49,941 nt of DNA from Bacillota bacterium. Its GTDB lineage: Bacteria > Bacillota > Sulfobacillia > Sulfobacillales > Sulfobacillaceae. The notes below the pieces were generated by a model. The model had not been told where the DNA came from. It saw only the letters and a list, made by a program, of their open reading frames with translations, and did not search any database. The translations under genes were made by a program, and so were the position numbers. Positions 42,352 to 49,941 of this stretch are shown here, one piece after another; positions within the stretch are counted from its first letter, which is position 1; each line of letters opens with the position of its first letter. The stretch lies in assembly GCA_021797675.1 (NCBI GenBank), contig JAJZZH010000052.1:1-49941 (forward strand), in the 5' to 3' direction.

Positions 42352-43302
42352 TTAGGCTGACGATTCGCTGTCGCCGACCTGGACGCGAAATACGCGGAGA
42401 AAAACAAACGCCACCGCCATAACGATCAGGGTAGTGCTCGTTGCAATCGCCGCCCCTGGGCCGAACGACAGGTCCTCAAAGAGGACCTGATAGCTTAAAA
42501 TCGCCAGCGATTCCGTCGCATGTCCAGGGCCGCCTCCCGTCAGCACGAACGGCAGATCAAACACGCCGAACGCTTGCAGGGTGCGAAAGAGCAACGCCAC
42601 GAGCAAGGTGGGTTTGAGCAACGGTAACGTGATCCGCCAAAACGTCTGCCACGCCCCCGCCCCGTCGATAGACGCCGCCTCAAAGATTTCGGAAGAAATC
42701 ATCTGTAAGCCCGCAAACAGAATGATGGCGACAAATGGCGTCGTCTTCCAAATATCCGCCACCATCGTGGAGGCGATGGCCAATACCGGCGTCCCCAACC
42801 AAATCACCAGATGGTTGACGAGGCCTAGTCCCATCACCACGGCGTTTAAGACTCCGTACACGCCGTTGTAAATGAAACTCCACATCTCGGCCGAAATGGC
42901 CGTGATCAACGCCCACGGCAAGAGCAAAATGGCTAGCAAGAATCCCCTCCCATAGGCAAGCTTATGAAGCACCAAGGCAACTCCCATGCCTAAAATGAGT
43001 TCCACGGTCACCGTAATCAAGGTGTAGATTATGGTGAAGCCGAGGGCGTACTGAAAGAGCGAATTCGACCAAACCAGCGAATAATTGGACATGCCGGTCC
43101 ACTGAAATTTAAACCCGCTGTAGGTCAGCGAGATGTTGTTCAAACTCATGAAGATAGAAAACAAGATAGGGAAAATCGTAATACCGGCGATAATGAAAAA
43201 CGCCGGTGCGGAAAATATCCAGCCTTGACGTGCCAACCGCTCCCGGAGCGACCGGTGGCCGCGCGGGGAAACGGTGCGGGTCGGTAAATTCAGTGCCTGC
43301 AT
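42352..43302 (-). CDS. CUT1 sugar ABC transporter permease, MalF type (module 1)
   Basis: The 316-residue protein has an N-terminal basic stretch (HRSLRERLARQGWIFSAPAF) then six membrane helices. The EAA motif is EAASIDGAGAWQTFWRITLP and the typical FVLTGGGPGHATESLAILSY follows. It has a close paralogue at 46254. It is preceded by a 260-base gap with a strong hairpin after the binding-protein gene. Confidence 0.9.
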   Translation of the reverse strand: MQALNLPTRTVSPRGHRSLRERLARQGWIFSAPAFFIIAGITIFPILFSIFMSLNNISLTYSGFKFQWTGMSNYSLVWSNSLFQYALGFTIIYTLITVTVELILGMGVALVLHKLAYGRGFLLAILLLPWALITAISAEMWSFIYNGVYGVLNAVVMGLGLVNHLVIWLGTPVLAIASTMVADIWKTTPFVAIILFAGLQMISSEIFEAASIDGAGAWQTFWRITLPLLKPTLLVALLFRTLQAFGVFDLPFVLTGGGPGHATESLAILSYQVLFEDLSFGPGAAIATSTTLIVMAVAFVFLRVFRVQVGDSESSA

Positions 43303-43462
43303 AGTGCCCTGGTTTTGTCTGACTGAGCCGCTTATCCGGTCTCATGCCCCGCTTGACCAGGTTTCCCTCCTTTGCGAGTGGAATGGTAGAAACAGGGGTT
43401 GGACTTGAGAATCGGAACGGCATCGCTCCCCGTGGAGGACCCCGGGGCCGGGGGGCAGCCTC

Positions 43463-43505
43463 GCCGGCGAGCGGAGGGTCCTTGGATCGCCCTCCGCTCG
43501 CCGGC
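43463..43505 (-). terminator. 16-bp perfect hairpin after the module-1 binding-protein gene
   Basis: GCCGGCGAGCGGAGGG pairs with CCCTCCGCTCGCCGGC without a mismatch around an 11-nt loop. It lies 58 bases beyond the binding-protein stop and 160 bases before the permease start. Confidence 0.65.
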
Positions 43506-43563
43506 TGGACACACCCCTAAGAGCCGACGCGGAGCATGGTCGACTCCTAGCCCACCGGGACGG

Positions 43564-44868
43564 TTACAATCCCTTTTTGGAGACCGCGGCGTGAATCTGC
43601 CGTTCTGCCGCTTTCAAGGCTTGGGCGGGAGATACCGTCCCCGCCAACGCGGCGTTGAGGTTAGAGTAGATGGCCTGACTGACCGCAGGGTAGACGGGAC
43701 TGCCTGAGGGGCGCGAAATCAAGCGTACATTGTGGACGGTCTTCAGCACGGGATTGAGCTTTTGGACTGCCGGATCCTTTTGCACGGCATAATTGGTCGG
43801 GATCTCGGAAAACTTGGTGGCCAGGATGGTTTGCGCCTGGCGACCGGTGATCCATTTGATGAAGGTTAAGTCTTGTGCCAAATGCTTGGAATGCGGGTTC
43901 ACGTAGACGTCCCAGCCGCCGATACAGGAATAACCAGGCCGCTTCTGACCCGGAAACGTGGGCAGGGGAGCGACGCCGACTTTGCCAACCACCTTCGAGT
44001 CCTTGGGATCGTTGGAATTGGACCACGCATAGTCCCAATTCCGCAAAAACGCGGCGTTACCCGCGTCGAACACGTTCATCGCCTGAGGTTCTTCGAAGGT
44101 CGTTTCGGCCGCCGGCGAGATGTGCGAGGTGATCAGCGATCGCAAGAACTTGAGGGCTCGTACCGACTGTGGCGAATCGATCGTCACCTTGCTATAGTTC
44201 TTGTTGAAAACGCTGCCGCCGGCATCGGTCATCACTTCCATCCAATCACAGGTTAAACCCTCATAGTCTGCCCCCTGCCACACGTAGCCAAACTTCACCA
44301 GCTTGCGCTTTTGCAAGAGTTTGGCTTCCTTAACCAACTGCGGCCAAGTCTTGGGGACGGGCAGATGCGCCTTCGTCAGCAAGTCCTTGCGATAGTAGAG
44401 AAAGCCGGCGTCCATAAAGAACGGCGCACCGTACACCGTTCCCTGATAGCTTGCCCCCTTGACCAAACCCGGTGCAAATCGGGTCCAAAAAGACTTCGGC
44501 AGGTACTTGCTGAGGGGAAGCGCGAGGTCATTATGGCCGAATTGCGCCGGCCAGATCACGTCCCCCATGAAGATGTCAGGACTCGTGGCTCCTCCGGAAA
44601 TTGCCGTGGTGAGCGTCGAACGCATGGTATCGGTGTTAGTCGGGGCCGTGTTCAAGTGAACACGAATTTTTGGGTGGGCCCTTTCAAAGGCTTGGATCAT
44701 GGTCTTGCGGACCCCCGTGTCGGTAATCGGGGAGGCGTACCAAACGATGGTAACCGGCTTTTTCAAGGCAGCAGGCGACCGAACGAGGCCGCCCGGAGAA
44801 AATCCAGAGACCGTCGCGGTCAATAGTAAGGATCCCGAAGCCAGCAGCATAACATGGCGAGTTCTCAA
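43564..44868 (-). CDS. Family-1 sugar ABC solute-binding protein (module 1)
   Basis: The 434-residue protein starts at TTG 44868, chosen because GGGAG lies before it with about ten bases; the open frame reaches ATG 44901. A signal peptide is visible (HVMLLASGSLLLTATVSGFS), without lipobox Cys. The mature part has the family-1 pattern TIVWYASPITDTGVRKTMIQ, FERAHPKIRV and YGAPFFMDAGFLYYRKDLL. It is about half identical by eye to the binding protein at 47181. No ATPase is encoded with it; CUT1 importers of Firmicutes often share an MsmK-type ATPase made elsewhere. Confidence 0.92.
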   Translation of the reverse strand: MRTRHVMLLASGSLLLTATVSGFSPGGLVRSPAALKKPVTIVWYASPITDTGVRKTMIQAFERAHPKIRVHLNTAPTNTDTMRSTLTTAISGGATSPDIFMGDVIWPAQFGHNDLALPLSKYLPKSFWTRFAPGLVKGASYQGTVYGAPFFMDAGFLYYRKDLLTKAHLPVPKTWPQLVKEAKLLQKRKLVKFGYVWQGADYEGLTCDWMEVMTDAGGSVFNKNYSKVTIDSPQSVRALKFLRSLITSHISPAAETTFEEPQAMNVFDAGNAAFLRNWDYAWSNSNDPKDSKVVGKVGVAPLPTFPGQKRPGYSCIGGWDVYVNPHSKHLAQDLTFIKWITGRQAQTILATKFSEIPTNYAVQKDPAVQKLNPVLKTVHNVRLISRPSGSPVYPAVSQAIYSNLNAALAGTVSPAQALKAAERQIHAAVSKKGL

Positions 44869-45147
44869 TTCTATCGCTCCCTTGCAATTTAATGTTTCCA
44901 AATCGTCCTTCTAGGTTAAGTTATGAAAAACCAAGAGGCCCCGGCGCGCAGCTTAGGCTACGCTGGGGAGCGGCCAAATATATGGTCAGTGACCGCTGTT
45001 CCAAGCCGCTTGTAGAATGCGTTGCGGCATAATTCGATTCTATTCACAATATTTAGCAGCTCGCCGTACAAATGTCAATAGCACGCTATTCCTTGCTTTT
45101 TCACTTTGTTTCACCGTCAAGGACACCACAGGGCCCATTCTGCTCGC
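44869..45147. other. Upstream region of module 1
   Basis: No gene. Contains the module-1 promoter at 45050-45078 and AT-rich leader sequence of about 170 nt. Confidence 0.4.
45050..45078 (-). promoter_or_regulatory. Promoter of the module-1 sugar importer / namZ operon
   Basis: Minus-strand TTGACA (45073-45078) and TAAATA (45050-45055) are 17 bases apart. The -35 is perfect, the -10 weaker. Confidence 0.5.
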
Positions 45148-45420
45148 TTAAAGATCGGCTCGGAAGACGTCGTGCAATTCCCAGCCGCTCTGCGGCGTGA
45201 TGGCCGGCAGGCATCGGTGCCGTCGAATATAATGCTCTCGTCGGAAGTCTGGCACGACGGTGGGGGCTTTTCGGATACCCCTAATATTTTTTGCCGCTTC
45301 TTCTAGGATTGGTACAACTTCTAAACGAGCAGAATACATGGTTTGGATCAAGAACCGTAGACCGTTCTTGGCGGACCAACAAAACGAATCCGTCGGTCGC
45401 CATACCACGAGGTGATGCAC
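45148..45420 (-). CDS. Short hypothetical frame, possible gene remnant
   Basis: The 90-codon frame starts at GTG 45420, 15 bases after the module-2 permease stop, and reads HLVVWRPTDSFCWSAKNGLR and so on. Its composition looks protein-like, but there is no good ribosome-binding site and no recognised domain. Module 1 carries namZ at the equivalent place, but I see no similarity to it. It may be the remnant of a gene once attached to module 2. Confidence 0.3.
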   Translation of the reverse strand: MHHLVVWRPTDSFCWSAKNGLRFLIQTMYSARLEVVPILEEAAKNIRGIRKAPTVVPDFRREHYIRRHRCLPAITPQSGWELHDVFRADL

Positions 45421-45435
45421 CCAGCCGGCGCGACT

Positions 45436-46257
45436 TCACCCCTTGACCGCCCCCTGGGTTAATCCCGAGACGACGGCGTTGCGGAAAATCAGGACCAAAA
45501 TCGCGATCGGAGCAATAGAGACCATCGAGGCTGCGAACAAATCGCCGTAAGGAACCGTATATTGGGCACCGAAGAGGGCGATTCCCACCGGAATGGTTCG
45601 GTACGGCGTGGAGCTGTTAATGGTCAACGCCATCAAGAATTCGGTCCAGGTCGCGGTGAAGGTAAAAACCGCAGCCGTAAACAGCCCTGGGGTAGCTTGA
45701 GGGATGATGATGCTGACAAACGTGCGGAGGGGATGGGCACCGTCAATCTCGGCCACCTCCTCCATTTCACGGGGAATCGAGAGAAAGTAATTCCGCAGGA
45801 TCCAGATGGCAAAAGGGAGGTTAAACGCCGTGTAGGGCACAATCAGCCCTTGGTAACTGTTGAGCCATCCCAAGAGGCGCATTAACAGATAGAGGGGAGA
45901 AATGACGGCAATTTCCGGAAATACGGAAACGACCAAGAGGGCCATCATGATCCCGATCCGCCCTCGCACCGGAAATCGGGCGAGAGCGTAACCCGCACTT
46001 GATGCCAGGACTAACACGACTAGGGTGGATGCCACGGCGACGATGACGGAGTTCATCAGGTAGTGCTGAAAATCGAAATAGGTAAAACTGGTACGGTAGT
46101 TCATCCAGGTAAACGGATGCGGAAACCACTGCGGCGGCGTTTGGCCCACCGTAAACGGCGTCTTAAAAGACGTGATCAGCATCCAATACAACGGCGCGGC
46201 GACGAAGAGCGCCAGCAACAGCGCACCCATCCGAACCAGCATCGTGTCGCGTTTCAA
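45436..46257 (-). CDS. CUT1 sugar ABC transporter permease, MalG type (module 2)
   Basis: The 273-residue protein starts at TTG 46257; AGGAGG lies seven bases before it and the TTG overlaps the stop of the MalF-type gene (TTGA), so coupling is likely. It has six membrane helices and the EAA motif EEVAEIDGAHPLRTFVSIII. It ends NAVVSGLTQGAVKG. It is closely paralogous to 41412-42257. The open frame extends to 46293 without support. Confidence 0.9.
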   Translation of the reverse strand: MKRDTMLVRMGALLLALFVAAPLYWMLITSFKTPFTVGQTPPQWFPHPFTWMNYRTSFTYFDFQHYLMNSVIVAVASTLVVLVLASSAGYALARFPVRGRIGIMMALLVVSVFPEIAVISPLYLLMRLLGWLNSYQGLIVPYTAFNLPFAIWILRNYFLSIPREMEEVAEIDGAHPLRTFVSIIIPQATPGLFTAAVFTFTATWTEFLMALTINSSTPYRTIPVGIALFGAQYTVPYGDLFAASMVSIAPIAILVLIFRNAVVSGLTQGAVKG

Positions 46258-47171
46258 GCCATCCCCTCCTCCGCCATGCCTCGGAAGACCCACAGAAACA
46301 CCATAGCCATGATCAGGACTAAGGCTGTCGTACTTGCAGCCACGGCGGCTCCCGGACCAAAGCTCAAATCCTGAAACATCACCTGATAGCCGAGGACGGC
46401 AATGGACTCGGTAGCGGTCCCCGGGCCGCCCCCAGTCAGGACAAAGGGCAGGTCAAACAAGCCAAACGCCTGCAGAATACGAAATAGCGCGGCCAACGAC
46501 ATGGTGGATCGAATTAAGGGCAACTGAACCCGCCAGAAAATCTGCCAAGCGGTGGCCCCGTCCATATGGGAGGCCTCGATGACTTCCACCGGAATCATTT
46601 CCAGACCCGCTAGCACCAAAATGGCGACAAAGGGCATCGTCTTCCAGATATCGGCGAACATGGTTGACGCGATGGCCAATTGGGGAAACCCGAGCCAGAC
46701 CACGGGAGTGTGAATGATGTGCAGGGTCAGCAAGATGGCATCGAGCACCCCATAGACACCGTTGTAAATATAGCTCCACATTTCCGCTGAGATGACCGTA
46801 ATCAACGACCACGGGAGCAGCAAGAGCGCCAGCAGACTGGAACGCCCCCACCGTAATCTTTGCAGGATAAGCGCCGCCAGGGTGCCCAGGATGAGTTCGG
46901 CCAGCACGGTGATCGCCGCATAGACCACGGTGAATCCGATGGCATAGCGGTAGAGTCCGCTGGCCCAAAGCAGGCGGTAATTGCTGAGTCCGGCCCAGTG
47001 AAAGCGAAACCCGTGCAACGTCAAATGGATATGGTTGAAACTCATGTAAATCGAATAGACGATGGGGAACAGGGTCACCGCCGAGACGACGATTAACGCC
47101 GGCGCCATGAATCCCCATCCCGTCCGCGCCCGCCGCCTCTTGATCCCAGTTAGCCCTCGAACCGATGCCAC
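46254..47171 (-). CDS. CUT1 sugar ABC transporter permease, MalF type (module 2)
   Basis: The 305-residue protein starts at GTG 47171, nine bases after the binding-protein stop. It has a basic N-terminus (GIKRRRARTGWGF), six membrane helices, EAA motif EASHMDGATAWQIFWRVQLP, and FVLTGGGPGTATESIAVLGY. It is paralogous to 42352-43302. The ribosome-binding site is weak, so translation may depend on coupling to the upstream gene. Confidence 0.9.
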   Translation of the reverse strand: MASVRGLTGIKRRRARTGWGFMAPALIVVSAVTLFPIVYSIYMSFNHIHLTLHGFRFHWAGLSNYRLLWASGLYRYAIGFTVVYAAITVLAELILGTLAALILQRLRWGRSSLLALLLLPWSLITVISAEMWSYIYNGVYGVLDAILLTLHIIHTPVVWLGFPQLAIASTMFADIWKTMPFVAILVLAGLEMIPVEVIEASHMDGATAWQIFWRVQLPLIRSTMSLAALFRILQAFGLFDLPFVLTGGGPGTATESIAVLGYQVMFQDLSFGPGAAVAASTTALVLIMAMVFLWVFRGMAEEGMA

Positions 47172-47180
47172 GTTCAGGGC

Positions 47181-48539
47181 CTACAGGCCGCGACCGGCAA
47201 GATCCGCGCCTATCTCTCGGCTCGCTCGGCTAATGGCGGTGGTCGGAGAAATTTGCCCGGTTAACGCCGCGTTGACATTTTGGTACAAGGCCTGGCTCAA
47301 CTGCGGGTAGAGCGGAGTGCTCGACGGTCGGGCAATTAAGCGCACGCGGGCGACAATGCGCAGCACGGGATTCTTCCGGCGGACGCTCGCCTCCCGTTGG
47401 ACGGCGTAATTCGTCGGCACCTCAGAATACTTCTTGGCCAGGATGCGCTGGGCCGGCACGCTCGTCATCCACCGGATGAATGTCAGCGCCTGTTTCAAGT
47501 GATGGGTATGCGGATTCACGTAAAGGTCCCAGCCGCCGATACAGGAATAACCAGGCTGCTTGTCGCCGGCAAAGGCCGGCATCGGCTCGACGCCCACCTT
47601 GCCAACCACTTTGGTGCCGGGGGTTTGAGAATTGGACCAAGCGTAATCCCAGTTTCGCATAAAGGCAGCATCCCCCGCGTCAAAGGCGTTCATCGCGTCG
47701 GGCTCCTGGTACGTGCTGACCGCCGCCGGTGACACGCCCCGGGTAATCAGCGAACGCATGAAGGCGACAGCGGAGATCGCCTGCGGACTGTTCAGCGTCA
47801 CCTTGGTACCCGCCGCATTGAGGACCTTGGCCCCAGAATCCGCCAGAAATTCCATCAAATCACAGGTCAGACCTTCGTAGGACGCGCCTTCCCAAACGTA
47901 TCCATAGCGCACCAGATGTTTGGCTTGCAGGGTCTTGGCATCCGATGCCAGCTGCTGCCAAGTATGCGGCACGGACAATCCGGCCTTGCTCAGCAAATCC
48001 TTGCGATAATAGAGGAATCCGGCATCCATGAAAAAGGGCGCCCCGTAAACCTTTCCCCGATAACTGGCGCCCGTCACCAGCCCGGGTGCGAACCGCGACC
48101 AAAATCCGTGAGCAAAATATTTGCTGAGATCGACCGCCAAACCGGAGTGTGCAAACTGCGCCGGCCAAATCACATCCCCCATGTACACATCGGGGGTGGC
48201 CGACCCGCCCTCAATCTCGGTGCTCAAGGTGGTTCGGGTCGTGTCGGTATTCGTCGACATAGTGGTCAACTTGACGCGTATGTTGGGGTGAGACCTTTCA
48301 AACGCGCGAACCATCGTCTGGCGCGTGCCGGTCTGGGTAATCGGCGATGCGGCCCAGTCGATGGTCACCCCTTTGCCACCCTTCAACGGGCGATGGTGCT
48401 TACCAGATTGTTTCACCACCGCCGCCTTGCGCTGAGCCGATGGTCCGGCGCCAAATAGCCCACAGCCAGATACCGCACCAAGAACGCTCATCCCCCCGAT
48501 TACGATGATGGTCGCCACGTTTGCCTTTCCTTTGGCCAT
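47181..48539 (-). CDS. Family-1 sugar ABC solute-binding lipoprotein (module 2)
   Basis: The 452-residue protein starts at ATG 48539, with GAGGAGG eight bases upstream; the frame is open to 48668 but that extension has no site. It has a signal peptide with lipobox VSGC (Cys26), so it is membrane-anchored. The module-1 paralogue lacks a lipobox. The mature part shares long conserved stretches with the module-1 protein, for example VYGAPFFMDAGFLYYRKDLL, YSCIGGWDLYVNPH and EVPTNYAVQ. Both probably bind related sugars; the ligand cannot be read from sequence. The permease gene follows after nine bases, without the hairpin seen in the other operons. Confidence 0.92.
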   Translation of the reverse strand: MAKGKANVATIIVIGGMSVLGAVSGCGLFGAGPSAQRKAAVVKQSGKHHRPLKGGKGVTIDWAASPITQTGTRQTMVRAFERSHPNIRVKLTTMSTNTDTTRTTLSTEIEGGSATPDVYMGDVIWPAQFAHSGLAVDLSKYFAHGFWSRFAPGLVTGASYRGKVYGAPFFMDAGFLYYRKDLLSKAGLSVPHTWQQLASDAKTLQAKHLVRYGYVWEGASYEGLTCDLMEFLADSGAKVLNAAGTKVTLNSPQAISAVAFMRSLITRGVSPAAVSTYQEPDAMNAFDAGDAAFMRNWDYAWSNSQTPGTKVVGKVGVEPMPAFAGDKQPGYSCIGGWDLYVNPHTHHLKQALTFIRWMTSVPAQRILAKKYSEVPTNYAVQREASVRRKNPVLRIVARVRLIARPSSTPLYPQLSQALYQNVNAALTGQISPTTAISRASREIGADLAGRGL

Positions 48540-48574
48540 GACCGATTCCTCCTCGTGATCCACGCTGACATGTT

Positions 48575-48583
48575 CGTATACCA
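48575..48583 (-). promoter_or_regulatory. Possible extended -10 of the module-2 operon
   Basis: Minus-strand TGG-TATACG lies about 40 bases upstream of the ATG at 48539. The -35 is not convincing. Confidence 0.3.
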
Positions 48584-48678
48584 ATCCCGCTGTGAAGCGA
48601 CGACAAGGGCTAGTCTTCACCAACTTGACCATTTCATGCAAAACGGGGACAGATTCATCCGACCTCACGGCGCGGAAA

Positions 48679-48698
48679 CCTCGGCGTTTAGGCCGAGG
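48679..48698 (+). other. IS605/TnpB-type end hairpin
   Basis: CCTCGGC-GTTTAG-GCCGAGG is a 7-bp perfect stem followed by AGGAAGCG. This form (stem with GTTTAG loop and AGGAG after it) is common at the ends of TnpB elements and at the 3' end of their omega-RNA. It lies about 60 bases upstream of the tnpB start. Confidence 0.5.
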
Positions 48699-48760
48699 AG
48701 GAAGCGCCGTTCACCTCTCTTTCTATTAAATTCTCGGGATGGTGTTAGTAAAATGATTCT

Positions 48761-49941
48761 GTGAAGACAACACTGACCGCCAAGCTCAAACTGAATACGA
48801 CATCCGAGAGTGATCAAAGCCTTCTGGATACTGCCAGGGCCCAGCAAAGCGCCCTCAACGATACCAGCCGAGTGGCCTTTGAGCATGGCAAGCTGTCCAA
48901 CCAAGTTAAGCTCCACAGACTGGTCTCCCAGCACTGCGGGAGCGTTTTGCCTTACCGTCCCAACTCGCTGGTTCCGTATCGAGACAGGTGGGATCAACCT
49001 ACCAAGGGTTGTGGACCCAGGGTCAAGCAAAATGCCTCACACCGAAAGAGCGGCGATACCAAGCAGCGGTACAAGGGTTTGGACAAAGCTCCGGTCTTCA
49101 CCTCGAACCCTACCACCTTTACCTATCAGCGGGATTACCGATTCAAGTCAGACAGCCAGGTATCCGTCACCACCCTGAAGGGGCCTTGGGTTCTCGGTGA
49201 TGAAGGGTACCACCAACCCCTAGACCGGATCCAAAACGGTTCTTCCGGTGGCGTAACCTTTGGTGCGGCCAAGCTCTGGCGTGATCCCAAAACCCAAAAG
49301 TTTTACCTATGGGTCAGCCTGGCGGGGGAAACCCCTGATCCCACCCCTGAAACCCTCATGGGCATCACGGGAGCGGATTTAGGACAACGGTCCTTGGCGG
49401 TGACCACCACCCCCAGCAATAGGACTCAATTCTTCCATGGAGGAGCCATTCGTCACCCGGGCGAGGCATTGCAGCGGGTGCGTTCACGTCTTCCGTCAAA
49501 AGGCACTCGAGGGGCCAGGAGGCGGCTACGCCCATTGCACCTTCGAGAGAGACGGTTTAAGGCCGACGTGAACCACCGAATTGCCAAAACTATTGTGGAG
49601 CCTGGTTTCCTGATCGGCCTGGAGGACCTGACGCATATCCGTGAACGCACCAAAACCCAAGGCAAGAAGCATCGCCGTAAACGAGCGAAGGGGGCCTTGG
49701 CGGAACGCGGTGCTTTCGTAGCCTACACGTCACCAATTGCAGGAGGGTTAGCCGTCCGTGGGGATGCGGATTACACCTCCCAGGGTTGCCCGAATTGCGG
49801 CAACGTCGATGTGAAGAACCGTCCAAAGCAGGGACTGGTGTTCCGCTGTACCCTCGGTGGGTTTACCCTCCACGCCGATCTGGTGGGTGCCCGCAATGTC
49901 ACCCTACGAACGCTCCTTATCCGGCAGGACTGGATGGGGAC
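48761..49941 (+). CDS. tnpB: TnpB (IS605/IS1341-type RNA-guided nuclease), runs off the right edge
   Basis: The frame from GTG 48761 stays open for 393 codons to the window end. It begins VKTTLTAKLKLNTTSESDQS, the N-terminus of one large TnpB group. RuvC motif I is GADLGQRSLAV (Asp206), motif II LIGLEDLTHIRE (Glu288), motif III HADLVGARNVTL (Asp373). The zinc finger has CPNC (Cys343, Cys346) and Cys363, but the fourth ligand position (366) is Gly. The stretch before RuvC III (about 310-330) lacks the usual YSKWSF-like segment. So the gene may be a decaying copy although no stop or frameshift is seen. No tnpA lies nearby. The omega-RNA would be past the window end. Confidence 0.82.
   Translation, partial: MKTTLTAKLKLNTTSESDQSLLDTARAQQSALNDTSRVAFEHGKLSNQVKLHRLVSQHCGSVLPYRPNSLVPYRDRWDQPTKGCGPRVKQNASHRKSGDTKQRYKGLDKAPVFTSNPTTFTYQRDYRFKSDSQVSVTTLKGPWVLGDEGYHQPLDRIQNGSSGGVTFGAAKLWRDPKTQKFYLWVSLAGETPDPTPETLMGITGADLGQRSLAVTTTPSNRTQFFHGGAIRHPGEALQRVRSRLPSKGTRGARRRLRPLHLRERRFKADVNHRIAKTIVEPGFLIGLEDLTHIRERTKTQGKKHRRKRAKGALAERGAFVAYTSPIAGGLAVRGDADYTSQGCPNCGNVDVKNRPKQGLVFRCTLGGFTLHADLVGARNVTLRTLLIRQDWMG

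Overview
The window looks like chromosomal DNA of a moderately GC-rich, low-GC-group Gram-positive relative, most likely a Sulfobacillus-type thermoacidophilic Firmicute. Supporting signs are the hemE-hemH-hemY order of the Gram-positive coproporphyrin route, strong GGAGG ribosome-binding sites, frequent GTG/TTG starts, a YtxG/YtxH pair, a DUF2600 (YtpB-type) terpene synthase, a HxlR regulator, and several decayed IS200/IS605 elements. The genus is an inference from gene content; no 16S or other marker is present.

Layout. 1-60 is the N-terminus of an IS607-type resolvase cut by the window edge. 484-2163 (-) is a GH127/DUF1680 glycosidase. A 1.1 kb stretch without a convincing gene follows. 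3267-7453 (-) holds coxG and the heme genes hemY, hemH and hemE (hemE first). Divergent from it, 7755-11015 (+) is a tricorn protease. 11414-12463 (+) is a DUF2600 terpene synthase, sharing stop-codon bases with a convergent zinc alcohol dehydrogenase. 13647-17338 (-) runs cystathionine gamma-synthase/lyase, J-domain protein, RecQ-like helicase. 17488-18973 is a decayed IS200/IS605 element.

19297-25768 (-) is a five-gene ABC operon: family-5 solute-binding protein, two Dpp-type permeases, a fused two-domain ATPase and a LacI regulator. It starts from a near-consensus promoter with a cre/LacI-type operator. 26743-27309 is a rearranged IS605 remnant, next to a divergent hxlR and aldo/keto reductase pair. 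A lipoprotein, gtrA and a GT4 glycosyltransferase follow on the minus strand, then ytxH, ytxG, ilvD and msrA on the plus strand, with leuB convergent. 37039-40071 (+) is a polar amino-acid ABC transporter (binding protein, permease, ATPase, permease).

40088-48539 (-) contains two tandem paralogous CUT1 sugar-import modules (binding protein plus two permeases each, no ATPase). The first ends with a DUF1343/NamZ exo-N-acetylmuramidase that lacks a visible signal peptide. The right edge is a TnpB gene running off the window.

The strongest functional theme is nutrient scavenging: sugar or muropeptide-sugar import with a NamZ-like hydrolase, a LacI-controlled Opp-type importer, and an amino-acid importer. 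All three binding-protein genes that have room after them are followed by a strong perfect or near-perfect hairpin before the first permease.
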